63,249 bases of DNA from Desulfarculales bacterium UBA702 (GTDB lineage Bacteria; Desulfobacterota; Syntrophobacteria; Syntrophobacterales; Syntrophobacteraceae): contig DBMI01000106.1 in assembly GCA_002298165.1 (NCBI GenBank), positions 1 to 63,249 of the forward strand, written 5' to 3'. The notes under the pieces were generated by a model. It searched no databases, was not told the origin of the DNA, and was given only the letters and a program-made list of their open reading frames with translations. Positions 34,809-44,068 of the stretch are shown piece after piece. The translations under genes and the position numbers were made by a program. Within the stretch, counting starts at the first letter, position 1. Each line of letters begins with the position of its first letter.

Positions 34809-35322
34809 TTGGATTAGCCTCTTTGCTTTCCTTGCAGTAACGTGAAGGAATCAACTTGAACCGTCGCCTTTTGATACACCGGCATAATAACCTGAGAACC
34901 CGGACCAACATTGTCCGCGGCATTCGACCAGCGCAGACGCCTGCCGATCATCCGCCTCCAGGATGGCGGGCAATTATTATTTTCGAATGCTTCACGGATT
35001 TTATCGGCGCTTTGACTGAAGACCTGAAAGCTAATTTTTCCGGTTACGAAACAGGGGAAACTTAGAATTTAGAATCGATGTCCTGAAGAAAGTTGCGCTT
35101 TCATGGAGTACCTGGCCTAAAGATTCGTGCCCATTTTGCGAGCAAGCCGGGGTGTTGGCCTCGCGGCAGCCTTAGTCCTGCAGGGTGCCGATGCAGGCAT
35201 TGCGGCTGGTTTTTTTCACAGGAAAAGAGGCCCGTCGACGAGCTGCTGAATCAGAATGATTGCACAAACGGAACCCTCTTGCCTCCCAAGGGAGCAAAAA
35301 TAGCTGCATGGGCCACCGGAAC
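34809..35322. other. Intergenic, no gene seen
   Basis: About 510 bases upstream of the phosphoesterase gene. A 141-codon plus-strand frame extends from 35093 into the neighbouring gene but has no supporting signals. The minus-strand promoter of the phosphoesterase gene must lie in its left part. Confidence 0.4.
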
Positions 35323-35706
35323 TCATGGGCTTTCATTCGTGAGCTGGAGGTTAACAATATATCGAAAATTCTCAATTTCTTTTGATTGCCAAAAATTTGA
35401 GAAATGGAAAATTCGAGCTTTTTTGTACCTTATGGATAATAATTGTGGTTGTTTCCAGTGTATCTCCAAATCATCAACATTATCTGCTCTGAACAACTCT
35501 TCCTTTCGATCCACCTGATGACCTGCAGGAACAATGTATACTGCGTATGAATAAGATGTTGTAGCTCCGGTGTTAACTCTGATGAGCACTGCGTCAACGC
35601 GGGAATCAGGAGAATTGATCCTTATCATTTCATCTCGCACAACAATATCGATGCACGCAGACAAGAACGCTCCTAGCATTAGCATGAGTATTTTTTTATA
35701 TCTCAT
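35323..35706 (-). CDS. Hypothetical lipoprotein
   Basis: A 127-residue lipoprotein; the signal peptide MRYKKILMLMLGAFLSAC ends in a lipobox, Cys18. The mature part is beta-rich, with RINSPDSRVDAVLIRVNTGA, SYAVYIVPAG and ADNVDDLEIHWKQPQLLSIRY. This pattern (conversion of a 'contamination'-free beta sheet with a buried aromatic W) resembles small outer-membrane or periplasmic lipoproteins of unknown role. No named family; not adjacent to a cognate operon. Confidence 0.55.
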   Translation of the reverse strand: MRYKKILMLMLGAFLSACIDIVVRDEMIRINSPDSRVDAVLIRVNTGATTSYSYAVYIVPAGHQVDRKEELFRADNVDDLEIHWKQPQLLSIRYKKARIFHFSNFWQSKEIENFRYIVNLQLTNESP

Positions 35707-35803
35707 TCAGTCGCGTCCCTAAGTGAGCAAAACGGTAAAGTAACTATTTATGGTAAAAACCACGCCATAACAATGTGCCCACCCTGCATTCTAAAGACGC
35801 CGG

Positions 35804-35828
35804 ATTCCCGCCAGAAGCAAGCGGGAAT
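35804..35828. repeat. Dispersed GCGGGAAT inverted repeat, copy 3
   Basis: ATTCCCGC (35804-35811) and GCGGGAAT (35821-35828) form an inverted repeat with a 9-base loop, followed by GACGC. The arrangement matches the copy at 23494-23520. Confidence 0.6.
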
Positions 35829-35874
35829 GACGCATTTGGATAATCCCGCTTTGCTGGAATTACATAAAGTCTCT

Positions 35875-35908
35875 TAAGGTCGACGCCATGCGCCTTCGCG
35901 GGAATGAC
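35875..35908. repeat. Dispersed GCGGGAAT repeat, copy 4
   Basis: CTTAAGGTCGACGCCATGC followed by GCCTTCGCGGGAATGAC is closely similar to 103-140 and shares its GCGGGAATGACG core with 9-20 and 23513-23524. It has lost the left half of the inverted repeat seen in copy 3. Confidence 0.55.
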
Positions 35909-36368
35909 GTTGTTGAGTCCATTCCGACTTTGGATGCAATATTCAGGTACGCGTTTCCCTGAAGACCCCCAAACAATGCATCTCCCTCCTGTCCTTAGGA
36001 TTCAGGCAGAGACACTCTGGAACACCCGTCAATCAGTCTCCTGATCAGCACCCACTCCAACGTCAGTGCATGGAAAATATCTTTTTGACTGCGCCCAATT
36101 CAAGATACCGTTCTCATGAAAAAGGACGGATAGTTAACCTTCTATTGTGGATTGCTGGAAGCGTCAAGTGGGAACGCTTTGGAAAGAATAGAATCTACAC
36201 ATCTAAACTATGTGATATGAATTCATAGGCTATAAACAATCAAGCCGCATTTCTTTTGCAAATTGCCCTACCAAGCTGCGTTTGAAGAATAATCCAGCAC
36301 CTTGTTACAGAGACGAGCGCGTATGATCCGCAGTTCAGAAACCCGGCAATTCCTCCTCTTCCGCAGCT

Positions 36369-39300
36369 TTATCCGGCAATATGCAACTGTTCCGGGACCT
36401 CTTTAGAGGGTCTGACGGGCAGGATGACCCTGAAAGTTATCCCTTTTTTCGGATTGTCGAGTATCTGAATACTTCCGTGATGAGCCTGGACGATTTTTTT
36501 GACGATTGGAAGACCCAGCCCGGTACCCTCTTTTTTTGTCGAGAAGAACGGCAGGAATATTTCCTTTCTCTTTTCCACCGGAATACCACAGCCGCAGTCA
36601 GTTATATCGATAATTACCCTCTCGCCCTTCAGCCTTGTACTGATGGCGACAGTACTGTCGGCGGGGGAAGCCTGTATAGCATTGAGTATCAGATTTATAA
36701 GCACCTGCTTCATCCGCATCGCGTCAAACGGAAGGGCCGGTGCCGCCGCGAGATTTCTATCCAGCCTGACTCGCCGCTTCACAGCCTCGGCATCGATCAT
36801 TACCAGACTCTCATGTATCACCCGGTTCAGATCTTCGGTGGAGAGGTTTAGTTCAAGGGGTCTCGAAAAATCGAGCATCTGATGTATCATCTGTTCGAGC
36901 CTGGCGACCTCCCCGACTACGATGTCGAGTTTTGCACGGTCGGGGCTGCCCTTCTCCAGATGCTCATTTACTATCCTGGTAAACCCGCCTATTGCCACGA
37001 GCGGAGTTTTGATATCGTGCGCGACCGCTGATAGCGCCCTGCCCATCGCAGCCAGGCTCTCCGCCTCCCGAAGGGCCCTCTCGGCCTGTTCCCGCTGAAT
37101 CAGCTTCCACATTCCGTCCATCAGCAGTGTTACCTGGCGAACATCCGATGCGTCGTAGTCCTCCTCTTTATTAGCCAGGAAGGCAATTGCAACAATTTGA
37201 TCTCCGTCGAACACCGGTATGAGCATCGAGCGGTTGAAGCAAACGGGGCCTTCAAGGCAGACTTCCTCCCGAAGATGACAAAATCCCTCGTTTATGACAA
37301 TGGGCTTGCGCTGCTTCACCGCCTCCCCGATCATACCTATTCTTTCGATGGAGAGATCGATTGGCCGATCGATGACCCCGCCCCCGACGTCGGCTGAATC
37401 GGCATAGAGTGTGAACACGCTTTCATCCGGGCTGAGCAGCCCTATCGCTCCATCCTTGCTTCGTGTGAGCTTTATCTGCTGTTCGAGCACGTACTCGGCA
37501 ATATGTCTGGTCGAAGCGTCGACCATTTGACTTAAATTGAACAGAGATTCCAGACGCAACTCGTCAAACCTCAGGGCCTCATTCGCCCTGGCCAGTTCCA
37601 ATGTCCTCTCTCGGACACGCAATTCAAGCTCGTCGCGAGACGCGCTCAATTCCTCCTGAATTTGCTTTAACTCCGTAATGTCACGGGAAATGGTCAGAAC
37701 ACCCTCAACCCGGCCATCCCGGGAGTATTCAGGGACAAGCCGCATGTGGAAATATCTTGTACCTCTTGCAGTCGGGTAGGGAAACTCGATTGTCTCCTCT
37801 TCCATCCCGGAGAAGACCTTAATGCATGCCTTCTCCATGACTTTGACGTACTCACGCCGCTCTTCGGTCGGAGGTTCATAAATAGTGCCTCCGAGGAAGC
37901 TCGAAAGTGGACGGCCGGTGGTAACCTCGAGTGCCTTGTTGCCGAATGTCCGTCGAAATTCCCGATCCACCCTCATGATAATGTCAGGGGAATTCTCAAC
38001 CAGAGCCCGATATTCCTGAGCTCTTCGGTGCAGTTCCTCCTCAGCCCTCTTGCGGTCGGAGACATCCTGGAATGTTACTACCGCGGCTACAATCGTTCCT
38101 TCCGGGTCGAGGACGGGAGACGAGCTTGCCAGAATCACTTTCGAGCCGTTATTGGGCAGGAAGATGGCTACTTCTTCATCAATTACCGTTTCGCCTTTCT
38201 CAAGGGCACGCCTGAGAGGATACTCGTCTGGAGTCATGATTCGCCCATTGGGCCGGAAGAATTTAAAGGCGTTGTATTCGTCGAGATGCGCCGGTTGCTG
38301 GTCAGGGTGCCCCAGAATCTTCGCGGCTGTATCATTCATGATGATAATGCCGCCGCCCGGTTCGGCTACAATCAGCCCGGACGGCAACTGACTGAGAATG
38401 GCATGGAGCAGCGAACGCTCCCTTGCCAGTTCGTCCCGGGCAGTTTCAAGCTGTTCTTCGATCTTTTTTCGCTCGGTGATGTCCAGTGCATACTCGATGA
38501 TCGAAGAGACATCTCCGTTCCTGTCAAATATCGGATAACCATGGACCTCGACATTGTGCGCCTTGCCCTCGGAATCGTAATGGATATGCTCAGTTATCAG
38601 AGGCTGTTTTGTCTCCTTTATAGTCTTCAACGGGCATAAATGCTCGGAACCGTCACATGGAGCAGCCACCTTGTGGGTAAGCTCGTAGCAGGTGATATCA
38701 GACGGCAGCCCCACAGGGGCCGCGGCCGAGTTGGCCATCCGCACCGTATAATTATCAGCATCGAGGACATAGAAGGGATGGCTAAGCGATTCGAGGATGT
38801 TTGCCAGGAATTCCTTCTGTTCCTTCATCTTTTCTTCGGCCTGCACCCTGTCGGTAACGTCGCGCGCTGTGCCGAATACTCCTGTAATTCTTTCATTTTT
38901 AACCTGCGGCAGGGTCTTGAGCTCGAGGATTTTATACTTGCCTGATTTTGTAAGTATACGCACTTCACTGGCCGCTATTGTGTGTCCGTCCAGGAGTGTG
39001 CCGAATCTCTCCTCCGCTCTTTTTAGATCTTCGGGGTGAATCAGGCTGGAAAATTTTCGACCGACCCATTCATCCGCGGACCAACCCGTGGTGGTCTCGA
39101 AAGCGGGGTTCAGAGAAGATATGGTGCCGTCAGGAAGAACGGTATAGACGATGTCGAGTGAGTTTTGAACCAGATCCCGGTACTTTTCTTCCGATTCCCT
39201 AAGGGCGACCTCGGCAACTTTGCGCTCAATCACTTCCTGCTCGAGTTCCCTGTTGGCCTTCTCAAGAAGCGAAGTCCGTTGCAGTACCAGATCCTCAAGG

Positions 39301-39716
39301 TGTTCCCTGTGCTTCCTTAGCTCGATTTCGGCGCTTTTTCTTTCAACCGCGTAACGAATCGAGCGTTCCAGAAGATCAGCCCGGAGCTGTTCTTTCAAGA
39401 GGTAATCCGAGGCGCCGCTTCTCATGGCCCTCATGTCTATCTGAAAATCCCCCTGCCCGGTAAGTATTATGATCGGCATTTTGCAGCCCAGGGCTATTGC
39501 GTCCCGCAGGAGGTCCAGACCGTTTCGCGGTCCGAGGCGGTAGTCGAGCAGAACCACGTCATGCTCTGCCCCGCGGATCGCTTCGAAGCCCGAGTCGTAG
39601 GTATCCGCCCAGTCGAGTTGAAATTCGGATACGATGCTCATGGAGAGCATTTCCCTGATGAGAACATAATCGTCCTCATCATCTTCAATCAGGAGAACCT
39701 TAAATAATCGAGCCAT
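36369..39716 (-). CDS. Large REC-multiPAS-GAF hybrid sensor histidine kinase
   Basis: A 1115-residue soluble kinase. In order: an N-terminal receiver (1-125, pocket EDDEDD, phosphoacceptor Asp58 in VVLLDYRLGP), a coiled coil, four PAS domains (about 175-700), a second coiled coil, a GAF domain (about 735-890), HisKA (His about 900 in AVAHDIKTPL) and HATPase (N box LINLILNAIQAS, DCGCG, GTGLGLPIVKK). No membrane span. With the receiver at the N terminus it is probably itself controlled by an upstream kinase. The ATG at 39716 (MARLFKVLLI) has GGAG 9 bases upstream; the frame opens at 39785. Confidence 0.88.
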   Translation of the reverse strand: MARLFKVLLIEDDEDDYVLIREMLSMSIVSEFQLDWADTYDSGFEAIRGAEHDVVLLDYRLGPRNGLDLLRDAIALGCKMPIIILTGQGDFQIDMRAMRSGASDYLLKEQLRADLLERSIRYAVERKSAEIELRKHREHLEDLVLQRTSLLEKANRELEQEVIERKVAEVALRESEEKYRDLVQNSLDIVYTVLPDGTISSLNPAFETTTGWSADEWVGRKFSSLIHPEDLKRAEERFGTLLDGHTIAASEVRILTKSGKYKILELKTLPQVKNERITGVFGTARDVTDRVQAEEKMKEQKEFLANILESLSHPFYVLDADNYTVRMANSAAAPVGLPSDITCYELTHKVAAPCDGSEHLCPLKTIKETKQPLITEHIHYDSEGKAHNVEVHGYPIFDRNGDVSSIIEYALDITERKKIEEQLETARDELARERSLLHAILSQLPSGLIVAEPGGGIIIMNDTAAKILGHPDQQPAHLDEYNAFKFFRPNGRIMTPDEYPLRRALEKGETVIDEEVAIFLPNNGSKVILASSSPVLDPEGTIVAAVVTFQDVSDRKRAEEELHRRAQEYRALVENSPDIIMRVDREFRRTFGNKALEVTTGRPLSSFLGGTIYEPPTEERREYVKVMEKACIKVFSGMEEETIEFPYPTARGTRYFHMRLVPEYSRDGRVEGVLTISRDITELKQIQEELSASRDELELRVRERTLELARANEALRFDELRLESLFNLSQMVDASTRHIAEYVLEQQIKLTRSKDGAIGLLSPDESVFTLYADSADVGGGVIDRPIDLSIERIGMIGEAVKQRKPIVINEGFCHLREEVCLEGPVCFNRSMLIPVFDGDQIVAIAFLANKEEDYDASDVRQVTLLMDGMWKLIQREQAERALREAESLAAMGRALSAVAHDIKTPLVAIGGFTRIVNEHLEKGSPDRAKLDIVVGEVARLEQMIHQMLDFSRPLELNLSTEDLNRVIHESLVMIDAEAVKRRVRLDRNLAAAPALPFDAMRMKQVLINLILNAIQASPADSTVAISTRLKGERVIIDITDCGCGIPVEKRKEIFLPFFSTKKEGTGLGLPIVKKIVQAHHGSIQILDNPKKGITFRVILPVRPSKEVPEQLHIAG

Positions 39717-39939
39717 GACGGCACTCCGGGGCGCCTTTGTCCGGCTCTTTCGCGGGAAGGGGAAAGGCGCCGATGGTATATGCAATTAAGCACCTAAAGG
39801 GTACAGCTTTCAAAAGCTGTAAAGAACCTTTAGAGATTAGATAATCCTGATTTTAAAATAAATCTTATCGTCAGGAAATGGGATGCTGAAATAGAGCAGC
39901 TATTTCATCTGGTTAGCGTAGGATATGAATCCGGTATGC

Positions 39940-40296
39940 CTACTTTCGTCTGCCGGGGTCTTTGGGCGGTGGGGGAGGATTGTGAAGATCCTGATAAATT
40001 TCAGTTCTTTCAAGCAGTTGCCATGATCGTTCTTGTTTTTCTTTTTCCTCGGCAGCCAGATCTTGCGGACTCTTCTGGGCGGGCGTGTCGGTTCCGTACT
40101 GAAAATAGTCTTCCTTCTCAACCATTTTAGCGAGTATGAGGCCGGGTTCGGCTACATCCGACCGGGTCAGGACCGGCGACCACGCACCAGCAATGATGCC
40201 GGCCACCGCGGTAACCGCCAGAATGGAAAGCAGGCCGCGCCAAGCTCCGTGAAGCTTCATCGGCCTGGCAGTCGATTTTTCTCTAGAGGTAATCAC
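39940..40296 (-). CDS. Small single-span membrane protein
   Basis: A 118-residue protein with a basic N terminus, one membrane span (GLLSILAVTAVAGIIAGAW, about 21-39) and a periplasmic, charged, Pro-rich tail (EKEKQERSWQLLERTEIY, then NPPPPPKDPGRRK). The GTG at 40296 is preceded by GGAGACGG; an ATG at 40260 is the alternative. Its start overlaps the end of the upstream gene by 14 bases, so both are cotranscribed. No family recognised; the bitopic layout suggests assembly with an envelope machine such as a pilus or secretion apparatus. Confidence 0.55.
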   Translation of the reverse strand: MITSREKSTARPMKLHGAWRGLLSILAVTAVAGIIAGAWSPVLTRSDVAEPGLILAKMVEKEDYFQYGTDTPAQKSPQDLAAEEKEKQERSWQLLERTEIYQDLHNPPPPPKDPGRRK

Positions 40297-40741
40297 CCCG
40301 TCTCCATTTAACCGATTCCATCAAAGCCGCCACGTTGACTTCGTTGGCAAGGTCCTTCAGCCCTTCGTTACCGGAAACGTCTTCCATTCTCGTCTGGAGC
40401 TTATCGGCGGCAGTTGTCATTTTTTTGATCAACTGGTCGACCTGCTTGGGATTATCCTGGTTCTTGAGCAACTCCTCAAGGGATTGCAGCATCGAGATCA
40501 TCCCATCGACATCCTGGATCATGCCACTCACATTACTGTCGCACTTAGCACCCGAGACAGCCGAAAGCGAAGCAGTCGCGGATAGATCTGAAACCTGTGT
40601 TGCGGAACCGGATTTTTCCGTATCCGACAATTCTCCTTGAAGGAGGGCGGCAAAATCGCTATTCGCTTTAGCGGCACCTTTCTTCTGGGTCTCAGCGTTT
40701 TCATCAATGGACTGCAGCTTCCAGAATTCACCGATTTTCAT
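40283..40741 (-). CDS. Hypothetical helical protein
   Basis: A 152-residue soluble protein with no signal peptide, opening MKIGEFWKLQSIDE. The middle is polar (Ser/Thr/Ala-rich, DFAALLQGELSDTEKS) and the C-terminal half is predicted helical (DVDGMISMLQSLEELLKNQD, QVDQLIKKMTTAADKLQTRM). This resembles small export chaperone-like or flagellar accessory proteins, but no named family is evident. The ATG at 40741 has GGAGATG 6 bases upstream; upstream codons to 40816 lack support. It sits behind the FlaG-kinase operon. Confidence 0.5.
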   Translation of the reverse strand: MKIGEFWKLQSIDENAETQKKGAAKANSDFAALLQGELSDTEKSGSATQVSDLSATASLSAVSGAKCDSNVSGMIQDVDGMISMLQSLEELLKNQDNPKQVDQLIKKMTTAADKLQTRMEDVSGNEGLKDLANEVNVAALMESVKWRRGDYL

Positions 40742-40985
40742 TGGCATCTCCATGTTACCAAGGCGTGAAATTAATTTCACGGGCAACTTTGCTGCCCGCA
40801 TCTCCTTTCGCCACACATTTAAGCAAATTCTTTGCCAATTATGAAATCATCGGCTTCGGGCATCCGTATCCCTCCGCAGAATGAGATTACAAAAGTGTTT
40901 AAGGGGTTTTTCGGAACTGCGGCTTCTGCAATCAGGCGCCTGGAATGAATCCAGTGAGTGGAATTATTTTCCCGGTACCGGAATT

Positions 40986-41816
40986 TTATTCACGAGGTTC
41001 AGGTTCGGGTAATTCAATCCGAAGGACCGCCGTTGTGGTTTCCTCAGCACATTCCAGGACAATAGAACATCCGAAAGGCGCTAGTAGCTCACGGGCGGCA
41101 TAGAGGCCGAATCCGAGGTGCAGCTCTTTTGACTCTTCACTTTCATCGGGCCATTTAGATTCGAAAATACGGAAAAGGGATTCTGGTTCGTTGCACCCGC
41201 AAAGGCCGCACCCGGTATCCATTATCCTCACGATTATGCAGCCTTCCCCGGCGAGTGTTTCGACGGTAAATTCCTTGCGCGGGGAATCCTTCATGGCAGT
41301 AATAGCATTATTGAAAAGGTGAAAAAGGGCCGGGATGAGATTTCGCCCCGGTATTCGGATTTGGGGCAGGTTCTTTGAAAGGCGCAACTCCGTTGTAACC
41401 TTATGTTTGAAGAACAGATCGGCTTTTAGAACTGCAAGGATCCTGGTCAGCAGGGCGTTTATATCTATCTGGTTGCCGCTGCGCTCGATTTCATAAACCT
41501 GCATGAAGTGGCGCAGGTCCCCGGCGAGGCAGAATATCTGGTCACGAAGCTGGGTGACGCGCTTGCGCTGCTTAGCCAGAATCTCATCCCACTGGGGATT
41601 TTCTCCAGCGTTCTGTTTGAATATCTTTTCCTGCAGTTCAAGCCCGGATAGCAGCATCTCGGAGAGCATTGACAGATTCTGAAGCGGCCCGTTGGTGTTG
41701 TGGACAAAACCCTGAACGAACCTGCCGGCAAAGCTAAGGCGATCTTTCTCGTGCAATGCCTCGATGCACCGCTCGATAAATTCCTCTCGCTCCATCTCAG
41801 ACTCGCTGTTTTCCAT
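40986..41816 (-). CDS. Sensor histidine kinase, no membrane span
   Basis: A cytoplasmic kinase of 276 residues. The N terminus has no sensory domain; an atypical H box is FVHNTNGPLQNLSML (His about 39) and the long helices of a dimerisation region follow (to about 130). The ATPase part has NNAITAM (N box), MDTGCGLCG (G1) and LGFGLYAARELL (G2). A soluble kinase without sensor suggests it reads another protein. It is 38 bases behind the HD-GYP regulator gene. No good ribosome binding site precedes the ATG at 41816. Confidence 0.82.
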   Translation of the reverse strand: MENSESEMEREEFIERCIEALHEKDRLSFAGRFVQGFVHNTNGPLQNLSMLSEMLLSGLELQEKIFKQNAGENPQWDEILAKQRKRVTQLRDQIFCLAGDLRHFMQVYEIERSGNQIDINALLTRILAVLKADLFFKHKVTTELRLSKNLPQIRIPGRNLIPALFHLFNNAITAMKDSPRKEFTVETLAGEGCIIVRIMDTGCGLCGCNEPESLFRIFESKWPDESEESKELHLGFGLYAARELLAPFGCSIVLECAEETTTAVLRIELPEPEPRE

Positions 41817-41854
41817 TGTATATCAAATCTGCCAATCGTGGTCCGGCTTACTGG

Positions 41855-43363
41855 CTATTGTCCGCTTTCATCCTTTTGTATGAAACAGACGAAGGCGTCA
41901 AGAGCATCCGGATCAAATTGTTTTCCGCGATTCCTCATCAGCTCCTTAACGGATTCACTGCAGGACATGGCATCACGATAGGCACGTTTCGAAGTCATGG
42001 CATCAAAAGCGTCCGCTATGCTCACAATTCTGGCCAGAAAAGGAATTTCTTCCCCTTTCAGGCCATCGGGGTAACCGCTGCCGTCCCACTTTTCGTGATG
42101 GTGCCTGATAATCGAACTTTCCTCGGGAGTCAAACCGAGGTCGGCAACTATTATTTCACCTATGGCCGGGTGTTTCTTTACGATTTCGTACTCTTCCGCT
42201 GTAAGTGAACCGGGCTTGTTCAAGATAAAGTCCTGTATCCCGATCTTGCCGATGTCGTGCAAATAGCCGATGGTTTCAAGAGACTCAACCTGGGTACTCG
42301 AACAGCCCAGGACCCGTCCCACTTCTACGGCATACCTGGTGACCCGTTCGGAATGTTTTCCAGTATACAGGTCCTTGGCTTCAAGAGCGTTTACCAATGA
42401 TTTCAGAATGCCGTAGAAATTGCTGATAAGGCTCTCATAGAGCGCCATGTTCTCGACGGCGAGGGAAGCCTTTCGGATAAGAAAATCGAGAAGCCTTTTT
42501 TCCTCCGATGCGAGGCCCCTGTACTGCGGTTTGTGAACCGCCATGAGCAGCCCGAAGGCTTCTCCGCGTATGCGAAGAGGCCAGCAGGAGAGCAACCGGT
42601 TTGAATGTGACTCTGTTTCAATGCTGACGCCAACTTCATTTGGCCGCATCAATACATGATTGCACCCGTTTCCGAGCAGTTGCCGCATCTTGTCTTCGCC
42701 GAGCAGTACGTGCTGGGGTTCGAATTCATCATCCTCCCAGCCGAAGTTGGCCATCGATAAAAGACTGCTTTTATCCTGCGGTACAATAAAGAAACTCGCC
42801 TTATCAACCGATTCGAGGTTGGATGCGAGTTGCACGATGCGGTTATAAAGATCATCGCTCGACCTGATTTCGTCGATATCCCCCGAAATCTGGAAAAGCC
42901 TTGTCTGCTCGGCAACCCGCGATTCGAGTTCACGATTTACTTTTTCGAGTTCTTTTCTTGCCTGGCATTCGAGCTGAAGGCTGAGGTTTTCCAGAAGGAG
43001 ACCTTTTTCTTTGATCACCCGCTGAAGCGTTAGCGCTACATCCTGGAGGGTAAACGGTTTGGTTAAAAAATCCGAGGCCCCTTTTCGCATGGCCTCGATA
43101 GTGTACTCCATCGTAGGATAGCCGCTCATCATAACAACGGGGAGACCATGGTCCTCCCCCTTTATTCTCTCGAGCAGACGCAGCCCATCCATATCCGGAA
43201 GCCGCAGGTCCACGAACGCGCAGTCGAATGTCTGTTCGGCGACCGCAATACAGGCGTCCCTGCCGTTGAGGCATAGCTGCACTCGTTCGTGGTCAAGCCT
43301 GAGCAGGTATTCCTGCAGAAGCTCGCCTAGTATGACGTCGTCTTCGACGATCAGTACTCTCAT
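41855..43363 (-). CDS. REC-GAF-HD-GYP response regulator
   Basis: A 502-residue RpfG-like protein that probably hydrolyses cyclic di-GMP. Residues 1-120 are a receiver (Asp52 in FVDLRLPDMDG); a coiled coil follows; a GAF domain spans about 155-305; the HD-GYP domain occupies about 315-495 with H369-D370 (LHDIGKIG), HHHEKWDGSGYPDG (GYP at 430-432) and the second metal region ISIADAFDAMTSKR-like. It would link phosphorelay signals to c-di-GMP, and so to motility or surface state. Its ATG overlaps the end of the SHOCT-receiver gene by 4 bases (43360-43363), so the two are translationally coupled. Confidence 0.9.
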   Translation of the reverse strand: MRVLIVEDDVILGELLQEYLLRLDHERVQLCLNGRDACIAVAEQTFDCAFVDLRLPDMDGLRLLERIKGEDHGLPVVMMSGYPTMEYTIEAMRKGASDFLTKPFTLQDVALTLQRVIKEKGLLLENLSLQLECQARKELEKVNRELESRVAEQTRLFQISGDIDEIRSSDDLYNRIVQLASNLESVDKASFFIVPQDKSSLLSMANFGWEDDEFEPQHVLLGEDKMRQLLGNGCNHVLMRPNEVGVSIETESHSNRLLSCWPLRIRGEAFGLLMAVHKPQYRGLASEEKRLLDFLIRKASLAVENMALYESLISNFYGILKSLVNALEAKDLYTGKHSERVTRYAVEVGRVLGCSSTQVESLETIGYLHDIGKIGIQDFILNKPGSLTAEEYEIVKKHPAIGEIIVADLGLTPEESSIIRHHHEKWDGSGYPDGLKGEEIPFLARIVSIADAFDAMTSKRAYRDAMSCSESVKELMRNRGKQFDPDALDAFVCFIQKDESGQ

Positions 43364-44052
43364 GATCCGCCGGACTCGATCCTCTTGAGAATTATCCCTT
43401 TAAGACGCTCCAATTCCGCTTCCGTGAGAATGCCTTCGCGCCTTAGCCCTTTGAGTGTTTCGATTGTGCCGAGCGCTCGGCTCCGATCCGCTTTGAGGCC
43501 CTGCGGGAATATCGCGGGCCTTTCCGCTTCGGCGAGGATAAATGGTCCGCTGATGAGCCGCCCTGATATGTCATAAATTTCGTACTCAGGGTATCTTTTT
43601 CCTTCTGCTAAACAAAGCCTTTTGTGAAGATTCTCGATTTTTTCGAGCAGAGCAGCTCTTTCCTTGAAAATTCGCACCCGTTCTATGGCATTCCTGATTG
43701 TAACCGCTACCTGCTCAGCCCGAAAGGGTTTCTGCAAATAGTCGTAGACCCCCAGCCGCAATGCTTCGATTGCGGACTCAAGGCTCCCGAACCCGGTAAT
43801 CAGGATAGCAACAATGTGTGGATACATCGCACGAACGTGCTTCAGGAGGGCGAGGCCGTCCATTCGCGGCATATTAAGGTCGGTTATGAGAATATCAAAA
43901 CCGGCCTCGCCAAGACGTTCGAGCGCAATCACACCGTCGGCAGCAAGGGTTACTTCTCCCCCCGCATCCTGGACGGCTTCGGCCAGGATTCCCTGGAATA
44001 TTTCATCGTCATCGGCCACCAGTACTCTTGGGGCCGCTGAGTTTATGTCCAT
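43360..44052 (-). CDS. Receiver with C-terminal SHOCT-like motif
   Basis: A 230-residue response regulator. The receiver (about 8-120) has the pocket VADDDE (12-17), Asp58 in ILITDLNMPRMDG and Lys in YLQKPF. After a linker the last ~35 residues (IETLKGLRREGILTEAELER) look like a SHOCT (short C-terminal) motif, often found on envelope and secreted proteins. No DNA-binding domain. The ATG at 44052 is taken as the start; a TTG at 44085 would overlap the FlaG end by 17 bases. It lies between FlaG and the HD-GYP gene. Confidence 0.8.
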   Translation of the reverse strand: MDINSAAPRVLVADDDEIFQGILAEAVQDAGGEVTLAADGVIALERLGEAGFDILITDLNMPRMDGLALLKHVRAMYPHIVAILITGFGSLESAIEALRLGVYDYLQKPFRAEQVAVTIRNAIERVRIFKERAALLEKIENLHKRLCLAEGKRYPEYEIYDISGRLISGPFILAEAERPAIFPQGLKADRSRALGTIETLKGLRREGILTEAELERLKGIILKRIESGGS

Positions 44053-44068
44053 ATCGTTTGCCAAAATC

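Larger units (their letters stand above)
35707..36368. other. Intergenic with dispersed repeats
   Basis: About 660 bases. It holds two copies of the GCGGGAAT repeat (35804-35828 and 35875-35908). I see no gene in the rest (35910-36368), although it follows the 3' end of the hybrid kinase gene. Confidence 0.4.

Noticed and set aside
37746..38639. Long plus-strand frame (297 codons)
   Set aside because: Lies entirely antisense to the hybrid kinase PAS region, which has clear domain motifs on the minus strand.
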